DNA of 32,172 nt from Thermococcus sp. (GCF_026988555.1 NZ_JALSLB010000065.1:1-32172); one strand, 5' to 3'; positions 7,307 through 15,530 are shown, counted from the first letter of the stretch. Made by a program: numbers and translations. The notes: a model not told the origin generated them from the sequence alone.

Positions 7307-10300
7307 TCAATCCTTCCTTCTTCTGAAGAGCGGCCACCAGGCCTTATCGCCGAAGAGGCTCATCATGGCGGGTCCTATGAAGTAGACCGCCATTATTGCC
7401 GTTAGCAGCACGCCGAAGGCGAGGGCAAAGCCCATCTCCCTGGTTCCCCAGGTACCGCTGAGCATCAACGATCCGTAGGTGGTTGCCAGGACGGCTGCGA
7501 GGCCTATCACGAGGGTATCCATGGTTCCGGCTGCCACTATCAAGGACTCCACCGCGGAGCGCCGCTCGAACTCGTCCCTGGCCTTCACCAGGTAGAAGCT
7601 GTTGTAGTCTATGCCGACTCCCATGAGCACGACGAAGACCATCAGCGGCAGGAACCACATGACCTCCTGTCCGAATATCTTCTCGAAGAGCCACGTCGAT
7701 ACCCATATGCTGGTCATCACTCCGAGGAATATCGTGGCCATAGTGGACAGCACCGCGGGCATTCCCCTAAGCGTCGGTATCAGAGAGAGAAACATTAGCA
7801 GCAGGGCAACCGGCAGGATTCTGTGCCAGAAGATGTTGTTTATCTTGTCACTGAGGTCCATTGAAAGCGCTGCGCTCCCACCGACCATGGCTTTCCTTAT
7901 CTCCCCGCCCTTTTCGGTGAAGCCCTTGACGTAGTCCCTGAGATCCTTGACGAGTGCCTTGGCTTCGTTGCTGTCCGGGCTGTACCTCCCTGAAACCTGT
8001 ATCAGCACAGTTCTCCCGTCCTTTGAGATATAGCGCGAGCCCCCTAGTGATTCTATGTTCCTGAGGCTCAGGTTGCTGACAGGTTCCCCATATGGCATGG
8101 TGGGTGAGTAGACAGTAGTGACCCCGCTGAACTTTGATACCCCCAGACTGATCTTCTGGATCGTCTTAAGGTCTGAGTCACTTATCGGCCCGTTGAACTC
8201 CAGAACGATGTAGTAGGGTGACGACACGGCCGCCCCGAACTTCTCCTGGCTGAGCTGGAGGAAGTGATACGTCTCGCTGTTCTCTGGAAGGAAAAGGGTC
8301 ATGTCATGGCTTCCGTTGAAGTGGAAGAACGTGTATGTCGCTGGAACGGCTATCAGCAGTCCAACCAGCAGGACGACTTTGGCGTGTTTGGTTACCCACT
8401 CGGCTATCCTGCTCCTCTCGTGAACATCAGGGGATATGAACCTAAGATGCCTCGGCCACCAGAAGGCCGCTTTGTCACCAACCAGAGCAGTTATCGCCGG
8501 TATGAATGTCAGGCTGGCTATCAGCACGGTCACGACGGCGAGGGGTGCTATTATGCCCATCTGCTGGAACATCGGGAACTCGTAGGCCAGGGTGAAGGAT
8601 GCGAAGGCAATGATGTCTGTGAAGGCGCTGGCCAGGACGGCGTCCTTGGAGCGCTTCAGGGCTTCGGAAACAGCCTTCTCGTGGGTGTAGCCCTCAGCAA
8701 GATACTCCTTGAAGCGGTGGAGGTAATAGGTCGAGTAGTCGATGCCGAGGCCTAGGGAGGTGGTTATCGTTATCATCCTGGCCCAGCTACCGACGTCGGT
8801 GATGCCACCCTTTGCCGCCAGGTACGTCAGCCCAAGCGCGGTTAAGCTCGCCGTTGCAACGCCCGTGAACGGCAGCAGGGTGGCCAGTAGGGCGGCTCCC
8901 ATCAGGATGAACAGGATGATCAGTGCCCCAAGGACGCTGGCCCGGGTTGTCCTTTCGTTGTCCTTCTGACCGAGGGCAAACATCTCGTGGAGCTCCATCG
9001 GGTTGCCTCCGAGGGCCCCGGTTACGTTGGGGTAGTACTTCTTGAACTCCTCGATGGCAATCCCCTTGACGATGGTTGCGTTTCCGGCCAGGTACTTGTA
9101 CTGATCCTGACCCGGTGCCGTTTTACCTATGGGGACGAAGGTTATGAGCATGGTGGTGTTGTCGTTGCTTTTGAAGGCCTCTATATAGGACCTGGCCGTT
9201 CTGTATATGCTGGGGTATATCTGCTCTGCTATTGGCCTAACGTCACTCACAGTGAGGGCGTTTGGATTGTCCCTGAACGTGAAGGCCAGGTCAACCAGCC
9301 GGGTAGTGTTCACGTTGAACTTTACACCACCCACACCTCTCTTGACGTAGGGCTGGATTATCCTCCCAACTTCCGCCTTCACCATGGCATCGAGCCTCCC
9401 CTCATCCAGGGGGTACCCTCTGACGACCTCCTTGACTATCCTCACAACGGCCTCTTTAACTTCCTCCGGGGTTCCGGGGGGGAGGGTCCCGCTTATCTTC
9501 TCCATGGTGGCGTTGAGGAACGTCTCCTCCGCCAAGGTCTTTGGGCTTTCCCCGCTGTAGAGTGCCCTTACCGTTTCCGCGGTTTGAGGTCCTTTGACGT
9601 TCCCAGGGATGAGTGCCAGGACGACACTAACCGTGGCGTTTTCAAGGTTCTCCCCGCTTATTATCCCGTCGGGATTCGACGTTGCCTCATCAACGACAAG
9701 TCCTGCAACGGCTTCAGGGTTCACTACCTTTCCGGCCAGCTTTCCTATGAGGCCCTCCCTGAGTGTGTCCTTTGCTATCCCGTCGAGCTCTCTACTCCCC
9801 CCGTGGCTCTCGTAAACGGCCTTTAGAAGGCTCTTTGGGGTGCTTGGAGGACTGAGCTTTGAGATTACATCCACGGTCGCGTTCTCAAGGGCGCCAGGGT
9901 TGTTGGAGATGAGCCCCTCTGCGAGGGGGTCGCCGTTCAGGATCGTGCTCACCATCAGCGGAACGGCTTTTTCGAGCTCCTGGGGAACTTCCTTCTCTAG
10001 AGCCTCTATTAAAAGGGAGCTTTCCAGCTCCCGGGTCGGTCCCTCCCTGAGAAGGGTCGTAAGTACCTCCGCCGCCCTTGGACTCCTGATCACTGGACTG
10101 TTCGGGTTTTTCTCTCTGAGGAAGGCCATGGCGAAGTTGACCGTCGTGGATTCGACGGCGTCAGCCTTCGGGTTCTTCCCCAGGGAGATGGATGCGTTGA
10201 CGAGCAGGGACATGGTCTCCGGATCGACTTCACCCATTCCTGGAACCTTGAGCGTCGTGTTGCTCTCCGCTATCGCCTCCGGGAGAGAGCGGAGTGCGGC

Positions 10301-11398
10301 GGTGGCCATTCCGGAGACCACCCCCTCAAGTTCGGCCGGCTGAAGCCCCTGGAGGACGAAATTTGAGCCCTTTTCTGCGTCGAAGGCCTGAACCCTCGAG
10401 ATGAATTCTTCCCCGTACAGCCCGGCCATCCACCTTTGACTCTCGCCGGTTCCGTTCAGGATGAGCTTTTCGGTGGTCTCGGCTAGAACACCGTCGGTTA
10501 TGCTGCCGCTCCCACCCTGAGAGTATATCGGATAGAGGGTGTTGAAGACCGCGAAGACGAATTCTTCGGTGGTCCCCGTTTGTGAGGCTATGGTGCTGGC
10601 CTCTTCCTGGCTGAGCGTCCCCCGGTCGTAGGCACCTATGTCTAAGAGCGCTTTATGGACCGCTATGACTCCGATGAAAGTTCTTCCATAGCTCTCGTTC
10701 AGGGAGTAGAGGGCGGCGTTGGTCCCGGTTATGCTTGCGTTTATGTTCCTTAAAAGGGTGCTCGTCTCTGTGAGGTTTTGGTGCAGCATCACATAGGCGT
10801 GGTCTGTCTCGTTGAGGGCGAGGCTCAGGTTGTTCATCCGGGTGTACAGGATGGTGAGGTTTCTCCTGAGGGCAAGGTATCCCTGGGCGGTTGCCAGGAG
10901 GCTCTCCTTCATGGCCTCCGTTGTGTTGGCCAGGGCGTAGGTCTGAGAGAGGGCCTTTCCATAGCTCTCGTTGGTCTTAACCGCGATCGAGTAGAGCATC
11001 CCGCTGACGTTGGCGGTCATCCTGGTGACGTTGAGGGCGACCTCATGGCTCATGTTCCGCAGCATGTCCATCACGTCGTAGTAGGAGGTAACGTTGTGGG
11101 CGTACCTCCCGTCGACCCGCTCCTTGAAGGCCTCGTAGGCCTCCCTGCTTCTGACGTCGTTAACCTTCACATTGGTGAGTATCAAGTAAGTCGTGTTCTC
11201 ACTTCCGGCCCCGGTGAAGTTCTTCGTGACAATCTCCTGGACTTCCACGGACTCTATGTGCTTTGGAAGCATCTGATCCATCCCGTACTGGGTTATGCTG
11301 TTGAGCTTTACGGCCAGGGGTATCGATACCACGATTATCAACAGCCATATCACGAGAACGAGCTTCCCGTGGCGCGCGATCCAGTTGTTCCAGGCCAT
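7307..11398 (-). CDS. Giant RND/MMPL-family membrane protein
   Basis: A 1363-residue member of the RND superfamily (HAE3/MMPL-like), probably exporting or flipping a lipid or amphiphile with the proton gradient. The two repeated halves are clear: TM1 at residues 12-32, TM2-6 at about 820-1000, TM7 near 1005-1025 and TM8-12 at about 1195-1350. Both halves carry the proton-relay signature GLGIDYSTYYLHRF (about 884) and GVGIDYNSFYLVK (about 1262). The first external loop is extraordinary, about 785 residues against about 160 in the second half. It is rich in N-glycosylation sequons, has heptad-like helices at the beginning, and contains loosely repeated helical units of 80-90 residues (for example those opening LENATVDVISKL and LENATVSVVLAL). 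The gene is divergent from a PadR regulator that probably controls it. Confidence 0.85.
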   Translation of the reverse strand: MAWNNWIARHGKLVLVIWLLIIVVSIPLAVKLNSITQYGMDQMLPKHIESVEVQEIVTKNFTGAGSENTTYLILTNVKVNDVRSREAYEAFKERVDGRYAHNVTSYYDVMDMLRNMSHEVALNVTRMTANVSGMLYSIAVKTNESYGKALSQTYALANTTEAMKESLLATAQGYLALRRNLTILYTRMNNLSLALNETDHAYVMLHQNLTETSTLLRNINASITGTNAALYSLNESYGRTFIGVIAVHKALLDIGAYDRGTLSQEEASTIASQTGTTEEFVFAVFNTLYPIYSQGGSGSITDGVLAETTEKLILNGTGESQRWMAGLYGEEFISRVQAFDAEKGSNFVLQGLQPAELEGVVSGMATAALRSLPEAIAESNTTLKVPGMGEVDPETMSLLVNASISLGKNPKADAVESTTVNFAMAFLREKNPNSPVIRSPRAAEVLTTLLREGPTRELESSLLIEALEKEVPQELEKAVPLMVSTILNGDPLAEGLISNNPGALENATVDVISKLSPPSTPKSLLKAVYESHGGSRELDGIAKDTLREGLIGKLAGKVVNPEAVAGLVVDEATSNPDGIISGENLENATVSVVLALIPGNVKGPQTAETVRALYSGESPKTLAEETFLNATMEKISGTLPPGTPEEVKEAVVRIVKEVVRGYPLDEGRLDAMVKAEVGRIIQPYVKRGVGGVKFNVNTTRLVDLAFTFRDNPNALTVSDVRPIAEQIYPSIYRTARSYIEAFKSNDNTTMLITFVPIGKTAPGQDQYKYLAGNATIVKGIAIEEFKKYYPNVTGALGGNPMELHEMFALGQKDNERTTRASVLGALIILFILMGAALLATLLPFTGVATASLTALGLTYLAAKGGITDVGSWARMITITTSLGLGIDYSTYYLHRFKEYLAEGYTHEKAVSEALKRSKDAVLASAFTDIIAFASFTLAYEFPMFQQMGIIAPLAVVTVLIASLTFIPAITALVGDKAAFWWPRHLRFISPDVHERSRIAEWVTKHAKVVLLVGLLIAVPATYTFFHFNGSHDMTLFLPENSETYHFLQLSQEKFGAAVSSPYYIVLEFNGPISDSDLKTIQKISLGVSKFSGVTTVYSPTMPYGEPVSNLSLRNIESLGGSRYISKDGRTVLIQVSGRYSPDSNEAKALVKDLRDYVKGFTEKGGEIRKAMVGGSAALSMDLSDKINNIFWHRILPVALLLMFLSLIPTLRGMPAVLSTMATIFLGVMTSIWVSTWLFEKIFGQEVMWFLPLMVFVVLMGVGIDYNSFYLVKARDEFERRSAVESLIVAAGTMDTLVIGLAAVLATTYGSLMLSGTWGTREMGFALAFGVLLTAIMAVYFIGPAMMSLFGDKAWWPLFRRRKD

Positions 11399-11437
11399 TG
11401 GGACACCTCCACAAGTCTTTTAAAGGGGTTGAACCCT

Positions 11438-11489
11438 ACATGTCAGTAACGGATATGTCTTTAACACATAGGTTTAATCCAAACATGTC
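11438..11489. promoter_or_regulatory. Candidate PadR operator cluster between the RND and PadR genes
   Basis: Three dyad elements are spaced evenly: ACATGTC at 11438-11444, the perfect inverted repeat TATGT-N7-ACATA at 11454-11470, and ACATGTC at 11483-11489. The two outer palindromes are nearly equidistant (about 22-23 bases, two helical turns) from the central one. Bacterial PadR operators have the form ATGT-N8-ACAT, close to the central element (N7). TATA-like sequences for both genes (TTTAA at 11472-11477 and TTATAAA at 11503-11509) lie in or next to the cluster, so occupancy could repress both directions. Confidence 0.55.
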
Positions 11490-11528
11490 TACTTCGGAGA
11501 GGTTATAAACGTTTTGGCGGTGGGAGAG

Positions 11529-12011
11529 ATGCCCAAGGATGAGGCGGAACTCGTGAGGAGTATGTTCACGGTCCCCATGCGCAACTTGATCCTCCTGATA
11601 ATTGGATTGAGGGGAGAGGCGCACGGCTACGAGATACTGAAGGAGATAGAATCGATAGCGTCAGGAATATGGAAGCCCAGTCACGGGAACCTCTACACCA
11701 TGCTCGGTAAGATGGTTGACAAGGGCCTTGTTGAGCCCCACGAGGAGTATCGTGGGAAGAGGAGGCTCGTTAAGTACTCCCTGACGGAAAGGGGCTGGAA
11801 CTACCTCAGAGAGGCCAACGAGCTCGCCCTTAAATCCCTCTACACCGCCCTCCAGTACCATGAGATGATGAGAAAGAAGCTGGAGGAACGCGGCTACGGG
11901 CGGGAACTGGCCGAGGAGGCTATAGACGAGTACCTCAAGGTTCTTGACAGGGTCTGCAACATACTGGACGCCAAGAGGAAGGCCCTCAGGGACATGCTTG
12001 GAAGGAAGTGA
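11529..12011 (+). CDS. PadR-family transcription regulator
   Basis: A 160-residue PadR regulator. The winged helix includes RNLILLIIGLRGEAHGYEILKEI, KPSHGNLYTMLGKMVDKGLVEPH and the wing RRLVKYSLTERGWNYL, the canonical PadR sequence (GNLYTML for the recognition helix). The C-terminal helical part (about residues 100-160) would form the dimer. PadR proteins generally repress neighbouring transporter genes and are released by small amphiphilic molecules. Its divergent position next to the giant RND gene, with symmetrical operator-like repeats between, argues that it controls that gene and itself. The ATG follows GGTGGGAG; the frame is open to a TTG at 11514 but without a better site. Confidence 0.88.
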   Translation: MPKDEAELVRSMFTVPMRNLILLIIGLRGEAHGYEILKEIESIASGIWKPSHGNLYTMLGKMVDKGLVEPHEEYRGKRRLVKYSLTERGWNYLREANELALKSLYTALQYHEMMRKKLEERGYGRELAEEAIDEYLKVLDRVCNILDAKRKALRDMLGRK

Positions 12012-12035
12012 AGGACAGGGGCGCTTCCCCCGTTC

Positions 12036-12042
12036 AAAAAAA
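12036..12042 (-). terminator. T-tract terminator after enolase
   Basis: Seven consecutive T residues on the minus strand, starting 9 bases past the enolase stop codon, the normal signal for archaeal RNA polymerase termination. Confidence 0.55.
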
Positions 12043-12050
12043 GTAGGGAG

Positions 12051-13343
12051 TCAGAGGAAGGGGTTGTGGAACTTCCTGCCAGGGTAAACTGATATCCCCT
12101 CGAGCTCCTCCTCTATGCGTATGAGCTGGTTGTACTTGGAGTTCCTATCCATTCTTGCTGGGGCACCAGTCTTTATCTGCCCGGTGTTCAGGGCAACGGC
12201 CAGATCGGCTATGAACGGGTCGTCGGTCTCGCCTGAACGGTGGGAGACGACAACACCCCATCCAGCGCGATATGCGGTGTAGGCGGCGTCGATGGCTTCG
12301 CTCAGGCTGCCTATCTGGTTGACCTTCAGGAGGAGCGCGTTGGCGGCACCCATCTCAATGGCCTTCCTTATCCTCTTCGGGTTGGTGACGAAGATGTCGT
12401 CCCCCACTATCTGTATCTTCTTCCCGAGCTCCTTCGTTATCAGCGCGAAGCCCTCCCAGTCCTCCTCGTGGAATGGGTCCTCGAGGGAGACTATCGGGTA
12501 CGTTGAGATCAGTTCCCTGTAGAGCTCGAGGAGCTCTCCGTTGGTGTACTCCTTGCCGTTGACGACGTACTTTCCAATGTCCTGATGGAAAAACTCGCTT
12601 GATGCAGGGTCCATGGCAAAGGCTATCTCATCGCCGGGCTTGTAGCCGGCCTCTTCTATGGCCTTTATCAGGAGCTCGAATGGCTCGTGGGGTTCCTTCA
12701 GCGGCGGGGCAAAGCCCCCCTCGTCGCCCACGTTGACGGCGTCCTTACCGTAGCGCTCGGCGATGACGCCTTTGAGAACGTGGTAGGTCTCGGAAACCCA
12801 TCTGATGCCCTCCCTGAACGAGTCCGCGCCGACTGGCATTATCATGAACTCCTGGAAGTCGAGCTCGTTGCCCGCGTGAACGCCGCCGTTGATGACGTTG
12901 CTCATAGGAACCGGCATGACGTAGGCGTTTGTCCCTCCGATGTACTGGTAGAGCGGAATGCCAAGGGCGTTGGCCGCTGCCTTCGCAACGGCTAGGGAGA
13001 CACCGAGGACGGCATTGGCCCCGAGGTTGCTCTTGTTCTCGGTGCCGTCAAGCTCGATCATAAGAGTGTCGATGTCCCTCTGCCAGGTGACATCCATCCC
13101 CGTTATCTCGGGGGCGATTATCTTGTTGACGTTCTCAACGGCCCTTCTGACGCCCTTTCCGTGGAAGCGCTTTCCGCCGTCGCGGAGCTCAAGGGCCTCG
13201 TGCGTTCCGGTGGAAGCTCCACTGGGGACGGCAGCCCGCCCCATGCTCACGGGAGTGTAAACCTCGACCTCAATCGTCGGGTTTCCCCTGCTGTCGAGTA
13301 TTTCCCTTGCAAGGACTCCTGTTATCTCAAACGGGTTCTCCAT
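12051..13343 (-). CDS. eno: Enolase
   Basis: A 430-residue enolase, converting 2-phosphoglycerate to phosphoenolpyruvate and back. Diagnostic stretches are [17 protein letters not shown] (residues 12-28), the loop [26 protein letters not shown], the metal ligands in [24 protein letters not shown] and VGDDIFVTN, and the active-site LLKVNQIGS lysine near 340 with SHRSGETDD near 370. The ATG at 13343 gives the standard length and follows GAGGTGAT; the frame is open further upstream to 13607 but that portion is antisense to another gene. Enolase serves both glycolysis and gluconeogenesis, and the promoter carries a motif close to the Thermococcales glycolytic operator. Confidence 0.97.
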   Translation of the reverse strand: MENPFEITGVLAREILDSRGNPTIEVEVYTPVSMGRAAVPSGASTGTHEALELRDGGKRFHGKGVRRAVENVNKIIAPEITGMDVTWQRDIDTLMIELDGTENKSNLGANAVLGVSLAVAKAAANALGIPLYQYIGGTNAYVMPVPMSNVINGGVHAGNELDFQEFMIMPVGADSFREGIRWVSETYHVLKGVIAERYGKDAVNVGDEGGFAPPLKEPHEPFELLIKAIEEAGYKPGDEIAFAMDPASSEFFHQDIGKYVVNGKEYTNGELLELYRELISTYPIVSLEDPFHEEDWEGFALITKELGKKIQIVGDDIFVTNPKRIRKAIEMGAANALLLKVNQIGSLSEAIDAAYTAYRAGWGVVVSHRSGETDDPFIADLAVALNTGQIKTGAPARMDRNSKYNQLIRIEEELEGISVYPGRKFHNPFL

Positions 13344-13346
13344 CTC

Positions 13347-13363
13347 AATCACCTCGGGTGATA
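13347..13363 (-). promoter_or_regulatory. Tgr-type glycolytic motif (TGM) in the enolase promoter
   Basis: On the plus strand the sequence is AATCAC-N5-GTGATA against the published Thermococcales glycolytic motif TATCAC-N5-GTGATA, so 11 of 12 fixed positions match. It lies between the enolase TATA box and the start codon, the repressing position for the regulator Tgr on glycolytic genes. Part of it overlaps the ribosome binding site GGTGAT, so a chance contribution is possible. Confidence 0.5.
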
Positions 13364-13375
13364 TTCCCGACAGGA

Positions 13376-13384
13376 CATATAAAG
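13376..13384 (-). promoter_or_regulatory. TATA box of enolase
   Basis: CTTTATATG on the minus strand, preceded by AAAACC as a plausible BRE. Initiation about 25 bases downstream would fall near 13354, within the TGM-like motif, and leave a leader of roughly 10 bases. Confidence 0.6.
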
Positions 13385-13441
13385 GTTTTAGGTTCCGGTT
13401 GTTCGTTCCGCTTTTCATCAGCCGCGGCGGTGGGCTTTTAA

Positions 13442-13455
13442 GTACACCCGTGTAC
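13442..13455. promoter_or_regulatory. Palindrome GTACAC-CC-GTGTAC before the 109-residue orphan gene
   Basis: A perfect 6-bp dyad with a 2-base centre, located directly after a TATA-like CTTTTAAG at 13434-13441 and 8 bases before the ATG at 13464. It would cover the transcription start, a repressor position. The half-site GTGTAC occurs again at 13814-13819 before deoC. Confidence 0.4.
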
Positions 13456-13463
13456 CTTTGATC

Positions 13464-13793
13464 ATGGAGTGGAAGAAACGGCTTCGGGAGGACGGATTCA
13501 TCGAGGTCGGTGGGTTCCGTGTGGAGCTCACGCTGGACAACACCTTCATGGACGTGGGGTACATCCCAAGGATAGCTGTTTACGATGACCTGACCGGTAG
13601 ATGGCACGTTCTCAGGAACCCTATTCCCCGCGGACGAACCCTGGAGGAGAACTGGGATAACGCGGTGGCGCTCCTGGAGCGGATCGCTGGGGGAAAGGAG
13701 TGGCCCGTTCTAGGAGACGATGAGGTCTCGGAGAGGTTGGCCCGCGCCCTGCTGGGTCTGGGTTCGTCATCCAGTACCTCGGGGAGTGGGTAG
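13464..13793 (+). CDS. Conserved-looking small protein of unknown function
   Basis: A 109-residue soluble protein that I do not recognise. It is charged at the start ([22 protein letters not shown]), then predicted beta strands ([24 protein letters not shown]), a basic-aromatic turn ([14 protein letters not shown]), an amphipathic helix ([16 protein letters not shown]) and a low-complexity serine/glycine tail (SSSSTSGSG). No cysteine, signal or membrane segment is present. There is no clear ribosome binding site; the TATA-like sequence about 25 bases upstream of the ATG suggests a leaderless mRNA. The gene is divergent from enolase and is followed by the deoC operon with its own promoter. G+C-rich codon use agrees with neighbours, so it is probably a real gene. 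Confidence 0.6.
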   Translation: MEWKKRLREDGFIEVGGFRVELTLDNTFMDVGYIPRIAVYDDLTGRWHVLRNPIPRGRTLEENWDNAVALLERIAGGKEWPVLGDDEVSERLARALLGLGSSSSTSGSG

Positions 13794-13811
13794 TAACCCC
13801 TCAAATTTTCC

Positions 13812-13850
13812 TAGTGTACCCCCATTCTTGGAGGGAAACACTAAAATATC
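13812..13850 (+). promoter_or_regulatory. deoC promoter with adjacent inverted repeat
   Basis: TAGTGT at 13812-13817 pairs with ACACTA at 13838-13843, with C-rich and G-rich stretches facing each other inside. The right arm runs into the TATA-like CTAAAATAT at 13841-13849. Initiation about 25 bases downstream would leave only a few bases before the ATG at 13881, which is preceded by GGTGAG. A regulator bound to the dyad would touch the TATA box. Confidence 0.4.
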
Positions 13851-13880
13851 CGGGGATGCAACATCCTTCGGTGAGTTGTG

Positions 13881-14555
13881 ATGAAGGACTATATCGATGT
13901 TGCCAGGTACATCGATCACACCAATCTGAAACCCTACGCAACGAAGGAGGACATCACCAGGCTCTGCGATGAGGCCGTCCAGTACGGCTTCTACGCGGTG
14001 TGCGTCAACCCCTACCGGGTTAAGCTCGCCAAGGACTACCTGAAGGGGAGGGGGGCCAGCGTTAGGGTGGCGAGCGTCATAGGCTTCCCGCTCGGAGCGA
14101 CGCCAACGGAGGTTAAGGTCTTTGAGGCCACAAAGGCCTTAGATGACGGTGCGGATGAGCTTGACATGGTCATCAACATCGGCGCGCTGAAGGATAAGGA
14201 CTACGAGTACGTGAAGAAGGACATAGCCGGGGTCGTGAGGGTCGCCCACGAGAAGGGCGCGAAGGTCAAGGTCATCATCGAGACCTGCTACCTCACCGAG
14301 GATGAGAAAGTCAAGGCCTGCGAGCTTGCCAAAGAGGCCGGCGCAGACTTCGTCAAGACCTCAACGGGCTTCGGAACCGGCGGTGCAACCGTTGAAGATG
14401 TCAGGCTGATGAGGAAAGTGGTCGGCCCGGAGATGGGTGTTAAGGCCGCGGGGGGAATCAGAACCTACGAGCAGGCGGTTGCTATGATAGAGGCCGGGGC
14501 CACCAGAATAGGGGCCTCAAGCGGGGTAAAAATAATTCAAGGTGCTCGAAGATGA
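13881..14555 (+). CDS. deoC: Deoxyribose-phosphate aldolase
   Basis: A 224-residue class I aldolase that interconverts 2-deoxyribose 5-phosphate with glyceraldehyde 3-phosphate and acetaldehyde, in nucleoside breakdown. The catalytic lysine is K159 in [10 protein letters not shown], the proton-relay lysine is K188 in GVKAAGGI, and the aspartate of ELDMVINIG (D95) completes the site, all at the spacing of E. coli DERA. The length matches archaeal enzymes and is shorter than the 259 residues of E. coli. ATG at 13881 was chosen over the GTG at 13878. The last codon and stop overlap the start of the encapsulin-like gene (ATGA), so the two are translationally coupled; this is the arrangement in which DeoC has been proposed as cargo of a Family 4 encapsulin. 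Confidence 0.96.
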   Translation: MKDYIDVARYIDHTNLKPYATKEDITRLCDEAVQYGFYAVCVNPYRVKLAKDYLKGRGASVRVASVIGFPLGATPTEVKVFEATKALDDGADELDMVINIGALKDKDYEYVKKDIAGVVRVAHEKGAKVKVIIETCYLTEDEKVKACELAKEAGADFVKTSTGFGTGGATVEDVRLMRKVVGPEMGVKAAGGIRTYEQAVAMIEAGATRIGASSGVKIIQGARR

Positions 14556-14836
14556 TGGAGGTTAAAGAGCTTCTCCAGGCGGTTATCTCTGATTTTGAGG
14601 GGGAAGGCCTAAAGCCGGACATACTGCTGGCGGGCCCGGGGTTTATTCAGTACGCGAAGGATGCACTTGCCGAGTGCTCACTTAAGATATACCGGATAGA
14701 GGAGCTTGGATACGACGCCGTCGTGGCGGACTCCGCATACCTTGGGCAGATGAAGAGGGCGTCAAGAAGGGTGTCGATCGAGCCGCTCCTAAGGGAAAGT
14801 GAGATGTGGAAGGAGATCCATGAACTGGACGTCTAG
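14552..14836 (+). CDS. Family 4 (A-domain) encapsulin-like protein, DUF1884
   Basis: A 94-residue protein of the DUF1884 type found in Thermococcales. The core [20 protein letters not shown], then [22 protein letters not shown], then the basic [12 protein letters not shown] match the A-domain of HK97-fold encapsulins, and computational surveys class such short proteins as Family 4 encapsulins associated with single enzymes including DeoC. Unlike true shells they lack the P-domain and E-loop, so assembly into a closed compartment is uncertain. The ATG overlaps the deoC stop (ATGA; a second ATG follows at 14555), with GGTG about 8 bases upstream. It ends 2 bases before the stop of the convergent ECF gene. 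The family call is from memory of motifs; the functional link to DeoC is inference from coupling. Confidence 0.72.
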   Translation: MMEVKELLQAVISDFEGEGLKPDILLAGPGFIQYAKDALAECSLKIYRIEELGYDAVVADSAYLGQMKRASRRVSIEPLLRESEMWKEIHELDV

Positions 14837-14838
14837 TC

Positions 14839-15435
14839 TCATATGAGGTCTTCGACCTCCGGGTACCTCTTTTTTATGACCTGTGCGAGGCCGGCCCCCA
14901 CCAGTATCCCGGTGATAGCCTGAACCGTGTTTCCAGGAACCTCTGTCGCCGCGGCAGGCACCCCGAACATGTACGCCTCAAAGAGGAAGTAGCCGGATAC
15001 CATTATGATCCCACCTATTGTGCCACCGACGATCAGCATTCCAACGTTGTCCGACCTCTTCGCGATGTAACCAACCGCCAGACCCTCCAGGCCCTTAACG
15101 ATAAGCGTTATCGGGGCCCAGCCCGCGTATCCCCCTATTATGTCGCCCAGTGCTGATCCGACGCCGCCGGCAAACACCCCGACGACCGGTCCGAAGACCA
15201 TTGCGGCGAACATCACCATAGTGTCCCCGATGTTTATGTAACCGCCGGTGGCTGGTGTGGGTATCTTGATGAAGTTCGTTGCCACGGCTACCAGCGCCGC
15301 CATTATCGCTGATATTGCCATTACGTTGGCGCTCCTGAACCTATCTCTTTTGACCCATACGTAGGCCATGAACACGACCACGGCAGAGGTGATGATGTAC
15401 CTCCCGTAAGGTTTGAGGATCTCTGTAAGGTCCAT
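14839..15435 (-). CDS. ECF transporter S component (vitamin-type, specificity unknown)
   Basis: A 198-residue integral membrane protein with five to six hydrophobic segments, starting with a TM at residues 12-29 and then the ECF-type module. The N-terminal part ANVMAISAIMAALVAVATNFIKIPTPATGGYINIGDTMVMFAAMVFGP matches S components, including the alanine-rich first helix that contacts EcfT, and the GYINIGD loop; AGGVGSALGDIIGGY is also typical. S components bind the vitamin or its precursor and share EcfAA'T encoded elsewhere. The substrate cannot be read from the sequence; thiamine precursors, riboflavin, folate or a queuosine base are all possible. A TATA-like TTTTTAAAG lies inside a palindrome upstream, so expression is probably controlled by a repressor. 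GGTGATCG precedes the ATG. Confidence 0.8.
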   Translation of the reverse strand: MDLTEILKPYGRYIITSAVVVFMAYVWVKRDRFRSANVMAISAIMAALVAVATNFIKIPTPATGGYINIGDTMVMFAAMVFGPVVGVFAGGVGSALGDIIGGYAGWAPITLIVKGLEGLAVGYIAKRSDNVGMLIVGGTIGGIIMVSGYFLFEAYMFGVPAAATEVPGNTVQAITGILVGAGLAQVIKKRYPEVEDLI

Positions 15436-15455
15436 TCTCGATCACCGTCGGAATT

Positions 15456-15480
15456 TCAAGTTACAACTTTAAAAACTTGA
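15456..15480. promoter_or_regulatory. Inverted repeat over the promoter of the ECF gene
   Basis: TCAAGTT at 15456-15462 and AACTTGA at 15474-15480 form a perfect 7-bp dyad with an 11-base spacer. The minus-strand TATA-like TTTTTAAAG falls within it. This is the layout of a repressor operator, which would suit a vitamin-responsive transporter gene; no regulator in the window is an obvious partner. Confidence 0.45.
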
Positions 15481-15513
15481 CTGGAACGTCCGGGAACGTG
15501 CCATAGGAGCAGG

Positions 15514-15519
15514 AAAAAA
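15514..15519 (-). terminator. T-tract after the class III aminotransferase
   Basis: Six T residues on the minus strand about 12 bases beyond the stop codon, consistent with termination before the ECF gene promoter. Confidence 0.45.
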
Positions 15520-15530
15520 GAGAACGGAAA

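Noticed and set aside
8987-9826. Plus-strand open frame of 279 codons
   Set aside because: It lies entirely antisense to the first loop of the RND protein, with no ribosome site or recognisable motif.
13344-13607. Possible N-terminal extension of enolase by 88 residues
   Set aside because: The extension has no similarity to enolase, runs antisense through the orphan gene and lacks a ribosome site; the ATG at 13343 gives the standard length.
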